From NCBI RefSeq assembly GCF_000717715.1, contig NZ_JOAI01000023.1:62001-126000 (forward strand): 64,000 nucleotides of DNA, given 5' to 3'. The notes below the pieces were generated by a model. The model made no database searches, was not told the DNA's origin, and was given only the letters and a program-made list of their open reading frames with translations. Source of the stretch: Streptomyces sp. NRRL B-24484. Its GTDB lineage: Bacteria; Actinomycetota; Actinomycetes; Streptomycetales; Streptomycetaceae. The position numbers were made by a program, and so were the translations under genes. Of this stretch, positions 33,678 through 41,529 are shown one piece after another; the first letter of the stretch is position 1, and every line of letters begins with the position of its first letter.

Positions 33678-34936
33678 GGTGTTCCCGCGGTGGCGAGCGC
33701 CTGTGCGGTCAGCGGGCCGTCGAGGCCGCGGGCCACCCGGACGAGGTGCGCCCGCTCCTCGGCCGGATCCGCGTCGAGGCCGGGCAGCACGGCCTGCTCC
33801 TCGCGGGGCCGCGGCGGCCGTCCGGCGTCCAGCGCGGCGACGGCGGAGCGCAGCGCGGCGGCGACCACCAGCGCGGACCGCTCGGGACCGTCCAGCCCGG
33901 CGTTCTCGGCGATCCGGGCGCTGCTGGCGACCACCGCCGGGTCCACCCAGGGCCGCAGGGTGAGCTGGCCGTCCCGGATCTCCAGGCCGCGCCGGGTGGT
34001 GCGCCATTCGAGGTCGCGCAGGGCCAGTCGCTCCGTCCAGCGGGCGGGCGGCGCCTCCAGGGCGAGTCGCCGGTCGGCGCGGTAGACGAGGTCCCAGAGC
34101 GGGCGCAGCGCCCGGTAGTCGCGTCGGCGCCGGGCCCAGTTGGCGCCCGCCGGGCCGGCGAAGCCCACGGTGATCAGCAGGGCGCCGGCGGCGGCGAAGG
34201 CCGGTCCGGCGGCGGTGCTCAGCCACTCGGTGCCGCCGGCCCCGGCGGCGGCCGCCCCGATCGCGACGATCTTGCAGAGCACGTAGCCGCAGGCGGTGAC
34301 CGATCCGAGGGCGATCAGCCGGATGCCCCGGCGCAGCCAGCCGGCCGGCAGCCGGGCTGCGTGGCCCCGGCAGACCCGGGCGATGTCGATCAGCGCGAAG
34401 GCGAAGGCGCCCTGGTACAGCGCCAGGAAGCAGGCGATCGCGGGCACGGTCGCGAAGGTGGTGTCGAAGGTGAGCGGGGTCTCCGGGGCGGTCGCCCGGC
34501 CGGCGGCGAACAGCACCGCCATCAGGGCCGCCAGCACCGCGAACAGGGTCAGCCGGGTCCGGATCCGCCGTCGGGTGCCGGCCGCGGAGACGTCCCAGAT
34601 CCGGTCGCCGTCCCGCTCGTCCGGCGGGGTCCAGATCAGGGCCAGCACCACGGTGGCGGCGGAGAACCCGGTGATGCCGAGGTACACCAGCAGGGTGGCG
34701 AGGTTGCCGGTGTGCGCGAGCCGGTCGATCGCCCGGTAGAGGACGGGCGAGGCCATCAGGAAGGAGCTCGCCGGCGAGGCGATCGCCAGCGCCACCACCA
34801 GCAGACCGGGCGAGGGATCGCGCCGCCAGGCCCGGAGCTTGAGCGCGGCGACCGTCCAGGCCGCCGCACCGATCGCCAGGTAGACGGCGTTGAACGGCGC
34901 CTCGGACACCGCCGGGGCCGCGAGGTGCTCAGACAT
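33674..34936 (-). CDS. Multi-span membrane protein (MAB_1171c-like)
   Basis: A 420-residue protein with about seven membrane segments in the first 250 residues (for example VYLAIGAAAWTVAALKL, GLLVVALAIASPASSFLM, LTLFAVLAALMAVLFAAG, AGPAFAAAGALLITVGFAG) and a cytoplasmic C-terminal domain of 170 residues containing RPLWDLVYRA and DLEWRTTRRGLEIRDGQL. This layout matches proteins annotated as MAB_1171c family putative transporters. The fold resembles seven-span sensor proteins. It overlaps both neighbours, tying it to the XRE/metallopeptidase genes. Confidence 0.75.
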   Translation of the reverse strand: MSEHLAAPAVSEAPFNAVYLAIGAAAWTVAALKLRAWRRDPSPGLLVVALAIASPASSFLMASPVLYRAIDRLAHTGNLATLLVYLGITGFSAATVVLALIWTPPDERDGDRIWDVSAAGTRRRIRTRLTLFAVLAALMAVLFAAGRATAPETPLTFDTTFATVPAIACFLALYQGAFAFALIDIARVCRGHAARLPAGWLRRGIRLIALGSVTACGYVLCKIVAIGAAAAGAGGTEWLSTAAGPAFAAAGALLITVGFAGPAGANWARRRRDYRALRPLWDLVYRADRRLALEAPPARWTERLALRDLEWRTTRRGLEIRDGQLTLRPWVDPAVVASSARIAENAGLDGPERSALVVAAALRSAVAALDAGRPPRPREEQAVLPGLDADPAEERAHLVRVARGLDGPLTAQALATAGTP

Positions 34937-35513
34937 GCTGGCCCTTGCGGTGCTCCAGGGCGGGCGCCAGCTGCGAGGTCGTCCCGGCCCCCGGGGCCAG
35001 CACCAGGATCCGCAGCAGTTCGGCGCCGAGCACCTCGGCCTCCTCCTCCGCCGCGTCGTCGTAGTGGGAGCGGCCGAGGACCATCCGCAGGACGTCCGGA
35101 TCGATGGTGGGCAGCTCCACCGCGGCGGTCTCCGCGTCCGGCGGGGCGGCCTCCGGCAGGTGCCCGCAGAGCAGGTGGGCGAGTTCGTGGCAGACGATGT
35201 GGGCCTGGTGCAGGCCGGAGGTCTCCTGCTCGTAGTGGACGACGTCCTCGTCGGGCAGCCGCTCGACGAAACCGGACGGCTCCCCGACCCGCATCCGGCG
35301 CGGTGCCAGCCGGACGGGACGGCCCGTCCGCTCGGCGACCGCCGCGCACAGCTCCTCCACGGTGCTCAGCGGAGGCAGCCCCAACTGCCTGGCCGCGGAC
35401 CGCATCCGGCGGCGGGTACGTCCCACACCTCGCACGTGTTCCCCTTCGGGAAGCCGCCAGTGGCCCAGCGGCGTCTCCTGCTGCCCGGTCACGTCACTCC
35501 GCCGCCGGGCCAC
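34929..35513 (-). CDS. ImmA/IrrE-like HExxH metallopeptidase
   Basis: A 194-residue protein. The zinc site is the HELAH motif in AHIVCHELAHLLCGHL (about residue 115), with a downstream acidic EEEAEVLGAELLRI segment that supplies the third ligand in ImmA/IrrE-type peptidases. Such enzymes cleave or release partner XRE repressors. The XRE gene immediately upstream (20-bp overlap) is therefore the likely target. The family is often annotated as toxin component. No membrane segment. Confidence 0.75.
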   Translation of the reverse strand: MARRRSDVTGQQETPLGHWRLPEGEHVRGVGRTRRRMRSAARQLGLPPLSTVEELCAAVAERTGRPVRLAPRRMRVGEPSGFVERLPDEDVVHYEQETSGLHQAHIVCHELAHLLCGHLPEAAPPDAETAAVELPTIDPDVLRMVLGRSHYDDAAEEEAEVLGAELLRILVLAPGAGTTSQLAPALEHRKGQHV

Positions 35514-35967
35514 CGTCGTCGGGCAGTCCGACCGCCCGGCGCAACTGTTCCACGACCGTGAGGGCGGCGTCCTGCATCTCCGGCGGAAGCCCGGCCGCCC
35601 GCATCGCGATCCGCTCCACCCGGGCGTCGCGGAGCGCCTCGATCCGCTGCAGGTCGCGCTCGACGGCCTGGGCGGTCGCGGAGTCGCTGAAGTAGTCCAG
35701 GGGCACGCCGAAGAACTTGGCGATCTTCACCGCGTTCTCCAGGCTCGGCTTCTGGGTGCCCTTGCGCAGGTTCCCGATGTACGTCCCGCTGAGGCCGGTG
35801 CCGAGGGCGATCTCGGTGTCCCGCCAGGGGCGGCCGAGATCCTTCGGGTAGATCACCTTGATCAGGCGCCGGAAGCGGGCCGCGAAGTCGGGGGAGCCCG
35901 TGCAGGGCCCGGCCTCCTCACCGGACGGCCCGGCGGAGCCCTCCGGTCGCGCAGATTCGGTGGACAT
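35494..35967 (-). CDS. XRE-family transcriptional regulator
   Basis: A 157-residue protein. The helix-turn-helix is at about residues 35-100 (TEIALGTGLSGTYIGNLRKG, ENAVKIAKFFGVPLDYFSDS). The C-terminal third is helical and ends in a segment with EMQDAALTVVEQLRRAVGL. It heads the leftward operon. The ATG at 35965-35967 has no ribosome binding site; TATGAT lies 7 bp before it, so the message may be leaderless. Probable autoregulator controlled by the co-encoded HExxH protein. Confidence 0.82.
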   Translation of the reverse strand: MSTESARPEGSAGPSGEEAGPCTGSPDFAARFRRLIKVIYPKDLGRPWRDTEIALGTGLSGTYIGNLRKGTQKPSLENAVKIAKFFGVPLDYFSDSATAQAVERDLQRIEALRDARVERIAMRAAGLPPEMQDAALTVVEQLRRAVGLPDDGGPAAE

Positions 35968-36355
35968 GCGCGGATCATAGAACGATCTGACGCCGCGCCA
36001 GAATCCCCCGACCGGCCCGTCCTGCACGATCGTTGAGGAAGAAGTGCCGTTCCGGTGCGCGAGCGGTGCCGGAATCCGGGAGCCCCTCCCATAGCGATCC
36101 ACGATAGTTGACAGCCAGTCACGCATTGAGCAGGATCGACCACACCGGCCGCCCCCGCTGCGGCCGCCCGGCCGCACCCCCCGGCCCCCACGCTCCGGCG
36201 CGCCGCTGCCCCACGGGGGTGGGCAACGGCGCCCGGCCCTCCCGTTCCGGGCGCAGTTCCCCGGAACCACCCGGTCGTTTGCACACCTGTACTACTGTGC
36301 GTCGGACGCCCGTGGGCGGTGTGTGCGGGGTGGCCGAGCGGAGAAGGTGCGTGCG
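35968..36355. promoter_or_regulatory. Divergent promoter region (XRE operon / rhodanese)
   Basis: No gene. On the minus strand TATGAT (35,974-35,979) with TTCTGG 18 bp upstream is a promoter candidate for the XRE operon. On the plus strand TTGACA (36,108-36,113), 17 bp, CAGGAT (36,131-36,136) is a good housekeeping-type candidate for the rhodanese gene, giving a leader of about 210 nt. Related CGATC/GATCGTT/CGATAGTT sequences recur at about 35,981, 36,028 and 36,101 and may be operator sites. Confidence 0.55.
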
Positions 36356-37204
36356 ATGAGTCTGCTGTCCCCTCCCGGACCGCTGGTGTCGGCCGACTGG
36401 CTGGCGGAGCGCCTGGGCCGGCCCGGGCTGGTGGTGCTGGACGCGAGCGTCGGGGTGTACCGCGGGATCCGGCGGCCGATCCCGGGATCGCGGACCTTCG
36501 ACATCGACGGGGCGCTCTCCGACCCGGCGGACCCGCTGCCGCACACGATGCCCGGCCCCGAGCAGTTCGAGCGCGAGCTGCGGGCCCTCGGCGTCGACGA
36601 GGACAGCACCGTCGTGGCGTACGACAACGCCGGCATCTACTCCAGCGCCCGGGCCTGGTGGATGCTGCGGGCGATGGGCTTCGACCGGGCGGCCGTGCTG
36701 GACGGCGGACTGCCGGTCTGGGAGGCCGCCGGACTGCCGCTGGCCGAGGCCGGCGCAGAGGAGCCGCCCGCCGCGCCGGGGAACTTCACCGCCCGGCCCC
36801 GCACCGGGCTCCTGGTGGACCGCCGGGCCGTGGACGCCGCGCTCGCCGACGGGGCCGCCGCCGTGCTCGACGCCCGCAGCCGGGAGCGTTACGCCGGACG
36901 GGTCGAGGAACCCCGTCCGGGGCTGCGCCGCGGCCACATCCCCGGCGCCGCGAACCTGCCCTACCTCGACCTCCAGACGGACGGCCGGATGCGGCCCGCC
37001 GAGGAGCTGAAGGCGCGCTTCGGGGCCGTCGCCGACGGGCGCGAGCGGCTGGTGGTCAGTTGCGGTTCCGGCGTGACCGCCTGCGTGCTGGCCCTCGGCG
37101 CCGAACTGGCCGGATACCGCGACGTCGCCGTGTACGACGGCTCCTGGAGCGAGTGGGGCCGCCCCGGCGACCTCCCGGTCGAGAAGGGGCCCGGACCGGA
37201 GTGA
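36356..37204 (+). CDS. sseA: Rhodanese-type sulfurtransferase (thiosulfate/3-mercaptopyruvate)
   Basis: A 282-residue two-domain rhodanese. The N-terminal inactive domain starts VSADWLAERLGRPGLVVLDA and includes GIYSSARAWWMLRAMGFDRA; the C-terminal domain holds the catalytic Cys in VVSCGSGVTACVLALGAE and the HIPGAANLPYLD signature. The CGSGVTA loop is the type found in mercaptopyruvate-class enzymes. It transfers sulfane sulfur to acceptors such as cyanide or thiols. Single-gene unit with terminator. The symbol follows E. coli usage. Confidence 0.9.
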   Translation: MSLLSPPGPLVSADWLAERLGRPGLVVLDASVGVYRGIRRPIPGSRTFDIDGALSDPADPLPHTMPGPEQFERELRALGVDEDSTVVAYDNAGIYSSARAWWMLRAMGFDRAAVLDGGLPVWEAAGLPLAEAGAEEPPAAPGNFTARPRTGLLVDRRAVDAALADGAAAVLDARSRERYAGRVEEPRPGLRRGHIPGAANLPYLDLQTDGRMRPAEELKARFGAVADGRERLVVSCGSGVTACVLALGAELAGYRDVAVYDGSWSEWGRPGDLPVEKGPGPE

Positions 37205-37270
37205 CCGCCACCGGCGGGGGCGGACCGCCCCCGCCGGCGACGTGTCGGAAGCCGCGTGCGGGAACACGAA

Positions 37271-37305
37271 GGAGCCCCCGCAGCGATCTTCGCTGCGGGG
37301 GCTCC
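37271..37305 (-). terminator. Terminator, original tRNA-Phe terminator
   Basis: GGAGCCCCCGCAGCGA and TCGCTGCGGGGGCTCC form a perfect 16-bp stem around TCT. It abuts the 3' end of the stranded tRNA-Phe half at attL and probably ended tRNA-Phe transcription before the element inserted. It can also end rhodanese transcription. Confidence 0.85.
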
Positions 37306-37307
37306 GG

Positions 37308-37355
37308 GCTGTGGCCAGGGCCGGGGTCGAACCGGCGACCTTCCGCTTTTCAGGC
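37308..37355. other. attL: attL, 48-bp copy of the tRNA-Phe 3' half
   Basis: Identical to 51,788-51,835. It spans from just past the tRNA 3' end through the T arm to the anticodon loop (CTTTTCAG region), then diverges into element DNA. It lacks the 5' half of the tRNA and so encodes no functional RNA. Confidence 0.95.
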
Positions 37356-37437
37356 CGCGTGATGACCCTGAGTCCGCTGTGACCCACAAGGCCGCCGGTC
37401 CTTGGACGTGTTCGGTCGGGTGTTGTTGTACGCCGCT

Positions 37438-37461
37438 GTTGGCATACACGTTGGCATACAC
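37438..37461. repeat. Tandem 12-bp arm-type repeats, left end
   Basis: GTTGGCATACAC occurs twice in tandem, 83 bp inside attL. Nearly the same pair (GTTGGCATACCG twice) lies near attR. Paired repeats flanking the attachment core are typical arm sites of tyrosine integrases. Confidence 0.8.
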
Positions 37462-37464
37462 CGA

Positions 37465-38151
37465 TCAGCCCAGGGCATCCGCGATGACCTGCATGGACTC
37501 CACAATCACGACGGCACCGGCAGCAGCCAACCTCGCGTCCTTCCCCGGCTTGTTGGCGTACCCGATGGTGGCCACGCCCGCCGCCTCCCCGGCCTCTACG
37601 TCCCTCGCTGCGTCGCCAATGAAGATGCACTCCTCGGGTTCGCTTCCGGCGGCTTCCATGGCCGCTAGGAGAAGCTGCGGGTTCGGTTTCATGGACGATG
37701 GGTCACCCGGGGTCCTACCGAATACACCACCCACGTAGTCACTCAGGCCATGGTCGGAGAGGTAAGCCGCAATGGCGACCCCCGCATTATTGCTGACCAC
37801 TGAGACAGACCGGCCGGACCGTGCGCATGCCCGCAGGACCGATTCGCCGCCCACATTGGGCCGTCCGAGCCGCACTGCTTTGGTCTCCAGTTCGGCCAGT
37901 GCGCCGTCGGTCATCGCCGCAAGGTCTGGGCGGGTGTCCGCGATGAGACGGAGCAGGGCAAGGGGGTCAGTCTCGTTCTCTGCCCCAGAGGGGGCCTGCT
38001 CGCCGCTGGCGAGCAGGCCCGCACGGAGCCGTCGTGCGACTTCCGGCGCAGGCAGCCCGGCGAAGACCGAGCAGACTGGGCCGTCGAAGTCGAGTAGGAC
38101 GTGCTTCACCGGTCGGAGCACGTCAGCCAGCGACGGAGTGGCGCCGGTCAC
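37465..38151 (-). CDS. HAD-family hydrolase carried by the AICE
   Basis: A 228-residue HAD phosphatase-like protein. Motif I is VKHVLLDFDGPVCSV (nucleophile Asp in DFDG), motif II the serine/asparagine in VSVVSNNAG, motif III Lys in SSMKPNPQLLLAAM, and motif IV ECIFIGDAARDVEAG. All catalytic positions are present. Its GTG overlaps the stop of the GntR gene, so the two are co-translated. In pSAM2 the comparable neighbourhood carries Pif, a Nudix protein that blocks redundant transfer; a similar role here is only a hypothesis. Confidence 0.85.
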   Translation of the reverse strand: MTGATPSLADVLRPVKHVLLDFDGPVCSVFAGLPAPEVARRLRAGLLASGEQAPSGAENETDPLALLRLIADTRPDLAAMTDGALAELETKAVRLGRPNVGGESVLRACARSGRSVSVVSNNAGVAIAAYLSDHGLSDYVGGVFGRTPGDPSSMKPNPQLLLAAMEAAGSEPEECIFIGDAARDVEAGEAAGVATIGYANKPGKDARLAAAGAVVIVESMQVIADALG

Positions 38152-38996
38152 GGCTGACGCTCGTACGCGATCGTGGACCACACGCTGTCGAACCACATCT
38201 GTGCCTGCTGGACGTACTGCGATCCGAGCGAGGCATCGTCCGGGCCGGCGGCGTGGTGAAACAGGGTGGTGTCCTTGCCGGTGACGTCGTAGAACGTGTG
38301 GTCGCTGCCGTCGATCGCCACCGTGCGTTCCCGGAGCGGGTAGAACCCGAAGAACGCTTCAGCGCGGTTCAGGATGTACAGCTTGAACAGGCTGGACGCA
38401 CGGTGCACCTTCACCTGGACCGTGGCCGACTGGACGAGACCGAGCTCCGCCAGCACCTCGACGGAGTGGGCGATGCCACCGGCGTTGGTCAACGCGATGT
38501 TGCGTGCGCGCTCCCGGAGGGCGGGTTCGTCCTTGAGTCCGTCTACCAGGACGGGCACGGCCATGGGCTCAGACGTGTCTGGCAGCAGGAGTCGCACGGT
38601 GATGGACTCCGGGGCAAGCCTGCCAGAGCGGACCTTGTCGAGCGGTTCCTGTAGGGCGTTGTGAAGCGTCTCGCTGGAGAAGCCGGCGAAGTCGAGGGTC
38701 ACCTGCTGCTGCTCGAAGGCTGCTTCGAGGTGAGGCCGAAGACCAACGGGCCGTGACGTGCGCTCTCGGACGAAAGAGCCGCTGCCCTGCCGGGTCACGA
38801 TCAGCCCCTCCGTCCTGAGCAGGTCGAGGGCCTTGTCGATCGTGCCGCGTGCCACGCCGAAGTGCTTGGCGAGTTCGGGGCCGGACGGGAGCTTGTCGCC
38901 GGTTTCGAAGCCGGGCTTCTTCGTGAGGATCGAGGCCCGCAAAGAACTGCTGACCTGCTGATACGGCGGGCGGGAGTCATCCGGGTCGAGGCTCAT
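38148..38996 (-). CDS. GntR-family regulator of the AICE (KorSA-like)
   Basis: A 282-residue protein with an N-terminal GntR winged helix (PYQQVSSSLRASILTKKPGF, LPSGPELAKHFGVARGTIDK, LLRTEGLIVTRQGSGSFVRE). The C-terminal 200 residues form an effector or oligomerisation domain I do not recognise in detail. KorSA-type GntR proteins repress transfer and replication genes of AICEs. The divergent promoter just upstream of the rightward genes carries a palindrome that is the natural target. It is coupled to the HAD hydrolase. Confidence 0.88.
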   Translation of the reverse strand: MSLDPDDSRPPYQQVSSSLRASILTKKPGFETGDKLPSGPELAKHFGVARGTIDKALDLLRTEGLIVTRQGSGSFVRERTSRPVGLRPHLEAAFEQQQVTLDFAGFSSETLHNALQEPLDKVRSGRLAPESITVRLLLPDTSEPMAVPVLVDGLKDEPALRERARNIALTNAGGIAHSVEVLAELGLVQSATVQVKVHRASSLFKLYILNRAEAFFGFYPLRERTVAIDGSDHTFYDVTGKDTTLFHHAAGPDDASLGSQYVQQAQMWFDSVWSTIAYERQP

Positions 38997-39045
38997 GCAC
39001 CCATGCTAGGACAGATGCCCAACACACGCGAGAAACCCAACTCTC

Positions 39046-39074
39046 TTGACCTGCCTAGGCAGGTTGTCTATGTT
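39046..39074 (+). promoter_or_regulatory. Rightward AICE promoter with embedded palindromic operator
   Basis: TTGACC (39046-39051), 17 bp, TATGTT (39069-39074) is a strong promoter. The 16-bp perfect palindrome ACCTGCCTAGGCAGGT (39049-39064) overlaps the -35 and spacer, so a bound dimer would block RNA polymerase. An ACTCTCTTGA/TCAAGAGAGT inverted pair (39040 and 39167) flanks the start region. Confidence 0.7.
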
Positions 39075-39122
39075 GAGTGTGTCGCAACCGAGAGATGCGG
39101 GAGCGGCAAGGAGGGGCCTTCT

Positions 39123-39527
39123 TTGGGCTGCTCTGACCTGCACAAATGCACCACTTGCTCAACAACTCAAGAGAGTGATCCACCACCGCAGTCCTTCCGT
39201 GACCACGCCGGTCGGGGTGAGTGGAGACCAGTCGGCAGAGAAGGGGCGTACGCCCTGACACCTCGGTCGCCCTTCAGACGGCGGCCGTACATGGGACACG
39301 CAGCCGACTTCTACGTAAAGAACGGCGCGGCAGACCTTTGCCGGCGACGACCTCCGGGAGGGATCTCTCCGGAGCGAGCCCGGACCGCGTCCAGAGGAGA
39401 TCCGACCCCGTTGATTCACCCGCTTCACCAACGACCACAGGCCCCGACACCCTCCCCGGCTTATCGCCGGGCGCGAGTGCCGGGGTCTGTGGCTGCTCGT
39501 GACGCAACGAGTGGCCTGGGCCCATAA
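39123..39527 (+). CDS. Possible small-protein gene with TTG start (weak)
   Basis: An excellent ribosome binding site (AAGGAGGGG, 39108-39116) lies 8 bp before a TTG, about 40 nt after the predicted transcription start. The frame begins LGCSDLHKCTTCSTTQ with a C-x2-C pair, but later composition (Arg/Pro-rich) looks like non-coding high-GC DNA. Either a shorter peptide, a leader, or a real 134-residue protein is possible. Otherwise the 500 bp from 39,075 to 39,603 hold no clear gene. Confidence 0.25.
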   Translation: MGCSDLHKCTTCSTTQESDPPPQSFRDHAGRGEWRPVGREGAYALTPRSPFRRRPYMGHAADFYVKNGAADLCRRRPPGGISPERARTASRGDPTPLIHPLHQRPQAPTPSPAYRRARVPGSVAARDATSGLGP

Positions 39528-39531
39528 GAAC

Positions 39532-39569
39532 GGGCCGCCGCGCTCCGGCCAAGGAGTGCGCGGCGGCCC
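39532..39569 (+). terminator. Hairpin before the first clear rightward AICE gene
   Basis: GGGCCGCCGCGC and GCGCGGCGGCCC form a 12-bp stem with an inner TCC/GGA, 35 bp upstream of the gene at 39604. It may attenuate the rightward transcript. Confidence 0.5.
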
Positions 39570-39603
39570 TGGGGCCCACCCCCTTCTAGGAAGAGGTAGA
39601 CCC

Positions 39604-39885
39604 GTGAAGTCGATTGTTGCAGGCCAGCATGCCGTGGACCCGGAGGAGTTCGCGGAGCTGGCGTTGGGCGTGGACGAGAAGCTGTTCGCCGGCGTGCCGG
39701 GCGAGTCGCCGATCGAGCGTAAGGCCCGGATGGACGCGGCGCGGGACATCCTGGCGGACCTGCGCCGGGAGGACCGGGAGCTGGCCGACTACGCCGAGCG
39801 CCTGATGAGCGAGGCCCCGGTCCCGCTGCACACCGCCCGCCGCACCGGCGCCCGCCGACCGGTCCGGCTGGGGGTGGCGGCGTGA
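39604..39885 (+). CDS. Small AICE protein of unknown function
   Basis: A 93-residue protein, GTG start behind GAAGAGGTAG. It reads VKSIVAGQHAVDPEEFAELA and has a charged helical middle (IERKARMDAARDILADLRRE). The stop overlaps the start of the DUF2637 gene (GTGA). It is the first gene of a coupled series. No family recognised. Confidence 0.65.
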   Translation: MKSIVAGQHAVDPEEFAELALGVDEKLFAGVPGESPIERKARMDAARDILADLRREDRELADYAERLMSEAPVPLHTARRTGARRPVRLGVAA

Positions 39886-40772
39886 ACCGCCGGGCGAAGT
39901 TCTGGATGGTCGCCGCGCTGCTGGTGGTCGTCGCGATGGCGTTCCGGGTGTCGTGGAACGCGCTGAAGGATGTGGCGCACGCGGTCGGGGCCGATTGGCT
40001 TGCCGCCGACCTCTACCCGCTGGTGGTGGACGGGCTGATGGCGCTGGCGCTGGTGGCGGCGCTGGTGCTGACCGGTCGGGACCGGCGGTTCGCACTGTGG
40101 GTGCTGGGCGGCTACACGGTCGCCTCGCTGGTGCTCAATTACGTGCACGGTCTGGTGCCCGCCCTGCATGACGGCGGTCGGGTCCGGTTGGCCGACTGGC
40201 CGCCCGCCCACTACGCGCTGGTCCTGCTCGCGTCGTGCCTGCCGGTCGGCTCCATCTTCTTCGGATCCGACCTGGTGGCCAAGGTGCTGCACCACCAGCC
40301 CGAACCGGAACAAAACATCCAGGTAGTGACAAACCGGTCGGTGTCTGAGCTGGCCGTTTCCGCCGACCCGGAGCCGTTCGAGTCGGTGTACGAGTCGGCC
40401 GACCCGGAGCCCACCCCGGTGGCGGCGGCTGCCGAGGCGAAGCCGACCGCGACGCGGGCGAGTCGGCCCCGCCGGGCGACCGGCAGCGTGCCGCCGTCGG
40501 CCCGCGCCAAGGTCCCGACCCGCACCCTCGACCAGCTTCTGACCGAGGCCCGGTCGGCCACCGTCGACTGGTCGGACGCCGAGCTGACCGCCGACCGCAT
40601 CCGCGAGGCCGTCCGCACGTCGTCCGCCAACGGCCGACTACTGCGCGAGGCGCTGAAGGCCGAGCGCGTCGAGTCGGCCGACCGGCCTGCGCTGCACGCC
40701 GTCCCCGACCCGGCCCCCACCGCCACTACCGACTCCGCCGACGCGGCGGAGGGCGAGGAGAAGGCATCGTGA
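39882..40772 (+). CDS. DUF2637 membrane protein (spread-type)
   Basis: A 296-residue protein. Four membrane segments occupy the first 130 residues (MVAALLVVVAMAFRVSW, LVVDGLMALALVAALVLTG, FALWVLGGYTVASLVLNYV, YALVLLASCLPVGSIFFGS), the DUF2637 domain found next to transfer genes of actinomycete plasmids. The C-terminal 160 residues are cytoplasmic, Pro/Ala/Thr/Glu-rich, with a helical SARAKVPTRTLDQLLTEARS region. Probably helps intramycelial spread. Coupled to both neighbours. Confidence 0.82.
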   Translation: MNRRAKFWMVAALLVVVAMAFRVSWNALKDVAHAVGADWLAADLYPLVVDGLMALALVAALVLTGRDRRFALWVLGGYTVASLVLNYVHGLVPALHDGGRVRLADWPPAHYALVLLASCLPVGSIFFGSDLVAKVLHHQPEPEQNIQVVTNRSVSELAVSADPEPFESVYESADPEPTPVAAAAEAKPTATRASRPRRATGSVPPSARAKVPTRTLDQLLTEARSATVDWSDAELTADRIREAVRTSSANGRLLREALKAERVESADRPALHAVPDPAPTATTDSADAAEGEEKAS

Positions 40773-41107
40773 GCACCCGCACCGCTGAAGACCAGATCAA
40801 CGCCGCCCGCGTGCTGGTGACCATGGCCGCCGCGTTCCGCCACCTGCCGGCCCCGGCGCCTCGACTTGAACGACTCCCCAAGAGCACCGACAGCACCGTG
40901 TTCACGTGGGGCGTCACCCTCGCCGTCCACGACCACCTCGGCTACTTCGAGCTGTGGCGCGAGGCCCTGGGCCTCGACCCTGCCGCCGTGCGCGCCAGCC
41001 TGGAGGAGGACTACACGAACTGGCTGGAGGTCTCGGGCGTCTGGTCGGGGGTCCCGGTGCAGGTCATCGGCTACTTCCGGTTCCAGGACCCCGAGCACGC
41101 CCGGTGA
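40769..41107 (+). CDS. AICE protein of unknown function
   Basis: A 112-residue protein starting at a GTG that overlaps the previous stop. It contains a compact region STVFTWGVTLAVHDHLGYFE, LWREALGLDPAAVRASLEED and ends with VQVIGYFRFQDPEHAR. The composition is that of a real cytoplasmic protein, but I do not recognise the family. Its stop overlaps the GTG of the RRQL gene. Confidence 0.65.
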   Translation: MSTRTAEDQINAARVLVTMAAAFRHLPAPAPRLERLPKSTDSTVFTWGVTLAVHDHLGYFELWREALGLDPAAVRASLEEDYTNWLEVSGVWSGVPVQVIGYFRFQDPEHAR

Positions 41108-41481
41108 GCCGGCCGCGCTTCTGGGACCCGGCCGGTGAGCGGTTCGGCATCCCCACCTTCCCCTGGAAGATGGCCCCGGACGGCCTCTGCACCCGCCGCC
41201 AGCTCCGCGCCCGGGACCTGCGGCCGAACGGCCAGCCCGTGGCCGCGCAGATCCTCTGGTTTTCCCGCCGCTACGCGGGCGGGGTGCGGGCGGCGTTCCT
41301 GTACCGGCCCGAACTCGCCGCCCCCGTCCGGCCGATGACCGACGCCCGACGGCGCGCACTCGCGGCTGCGAACCGCGCCCGCCGGATGTGCCCCACCTGC
41401 GGGCTCGACGCGGGCTACGTCCTGCCGGCCCATCTGGGCTGCTGCCTGATCTGCGAGTACGGCGATCCGCTCGCCGCCTGA
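41104..41481 (+). CDS. RRQL motif-containing zinc-binding protein
   Basis: A 125-residue protein typical of AICEs. It has the conserved APDGLCTRRQLRARDLRPNG stretch with the RRQL motif and a C-terminal zinc site: MCPTCGLDAGYVLPAHLGCC then LICEYGDP. The GTG overlaps the upstream stop. The family is widespread in Streptomyces mobile elements; its role in transfer or replication has not been defined as far as I know. Confidence 0.82.
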   Translation: MSRPRFWDPAGERFGIPTFPWKMAPDGLCTRRQLRARDLRPNGQPVAAQILWFSRRYAGGVRAAFLYRPELAAPVRPMTDARRRALAAANRARRMCPTCGLDAGYVLPAHLGCCLICEYGDPLAA

Positions 41482-41529
41482 ACCCCTGCGACACCCACTG
41501 ACCTCGCCACGATCCCAGGAGAGTCACCG

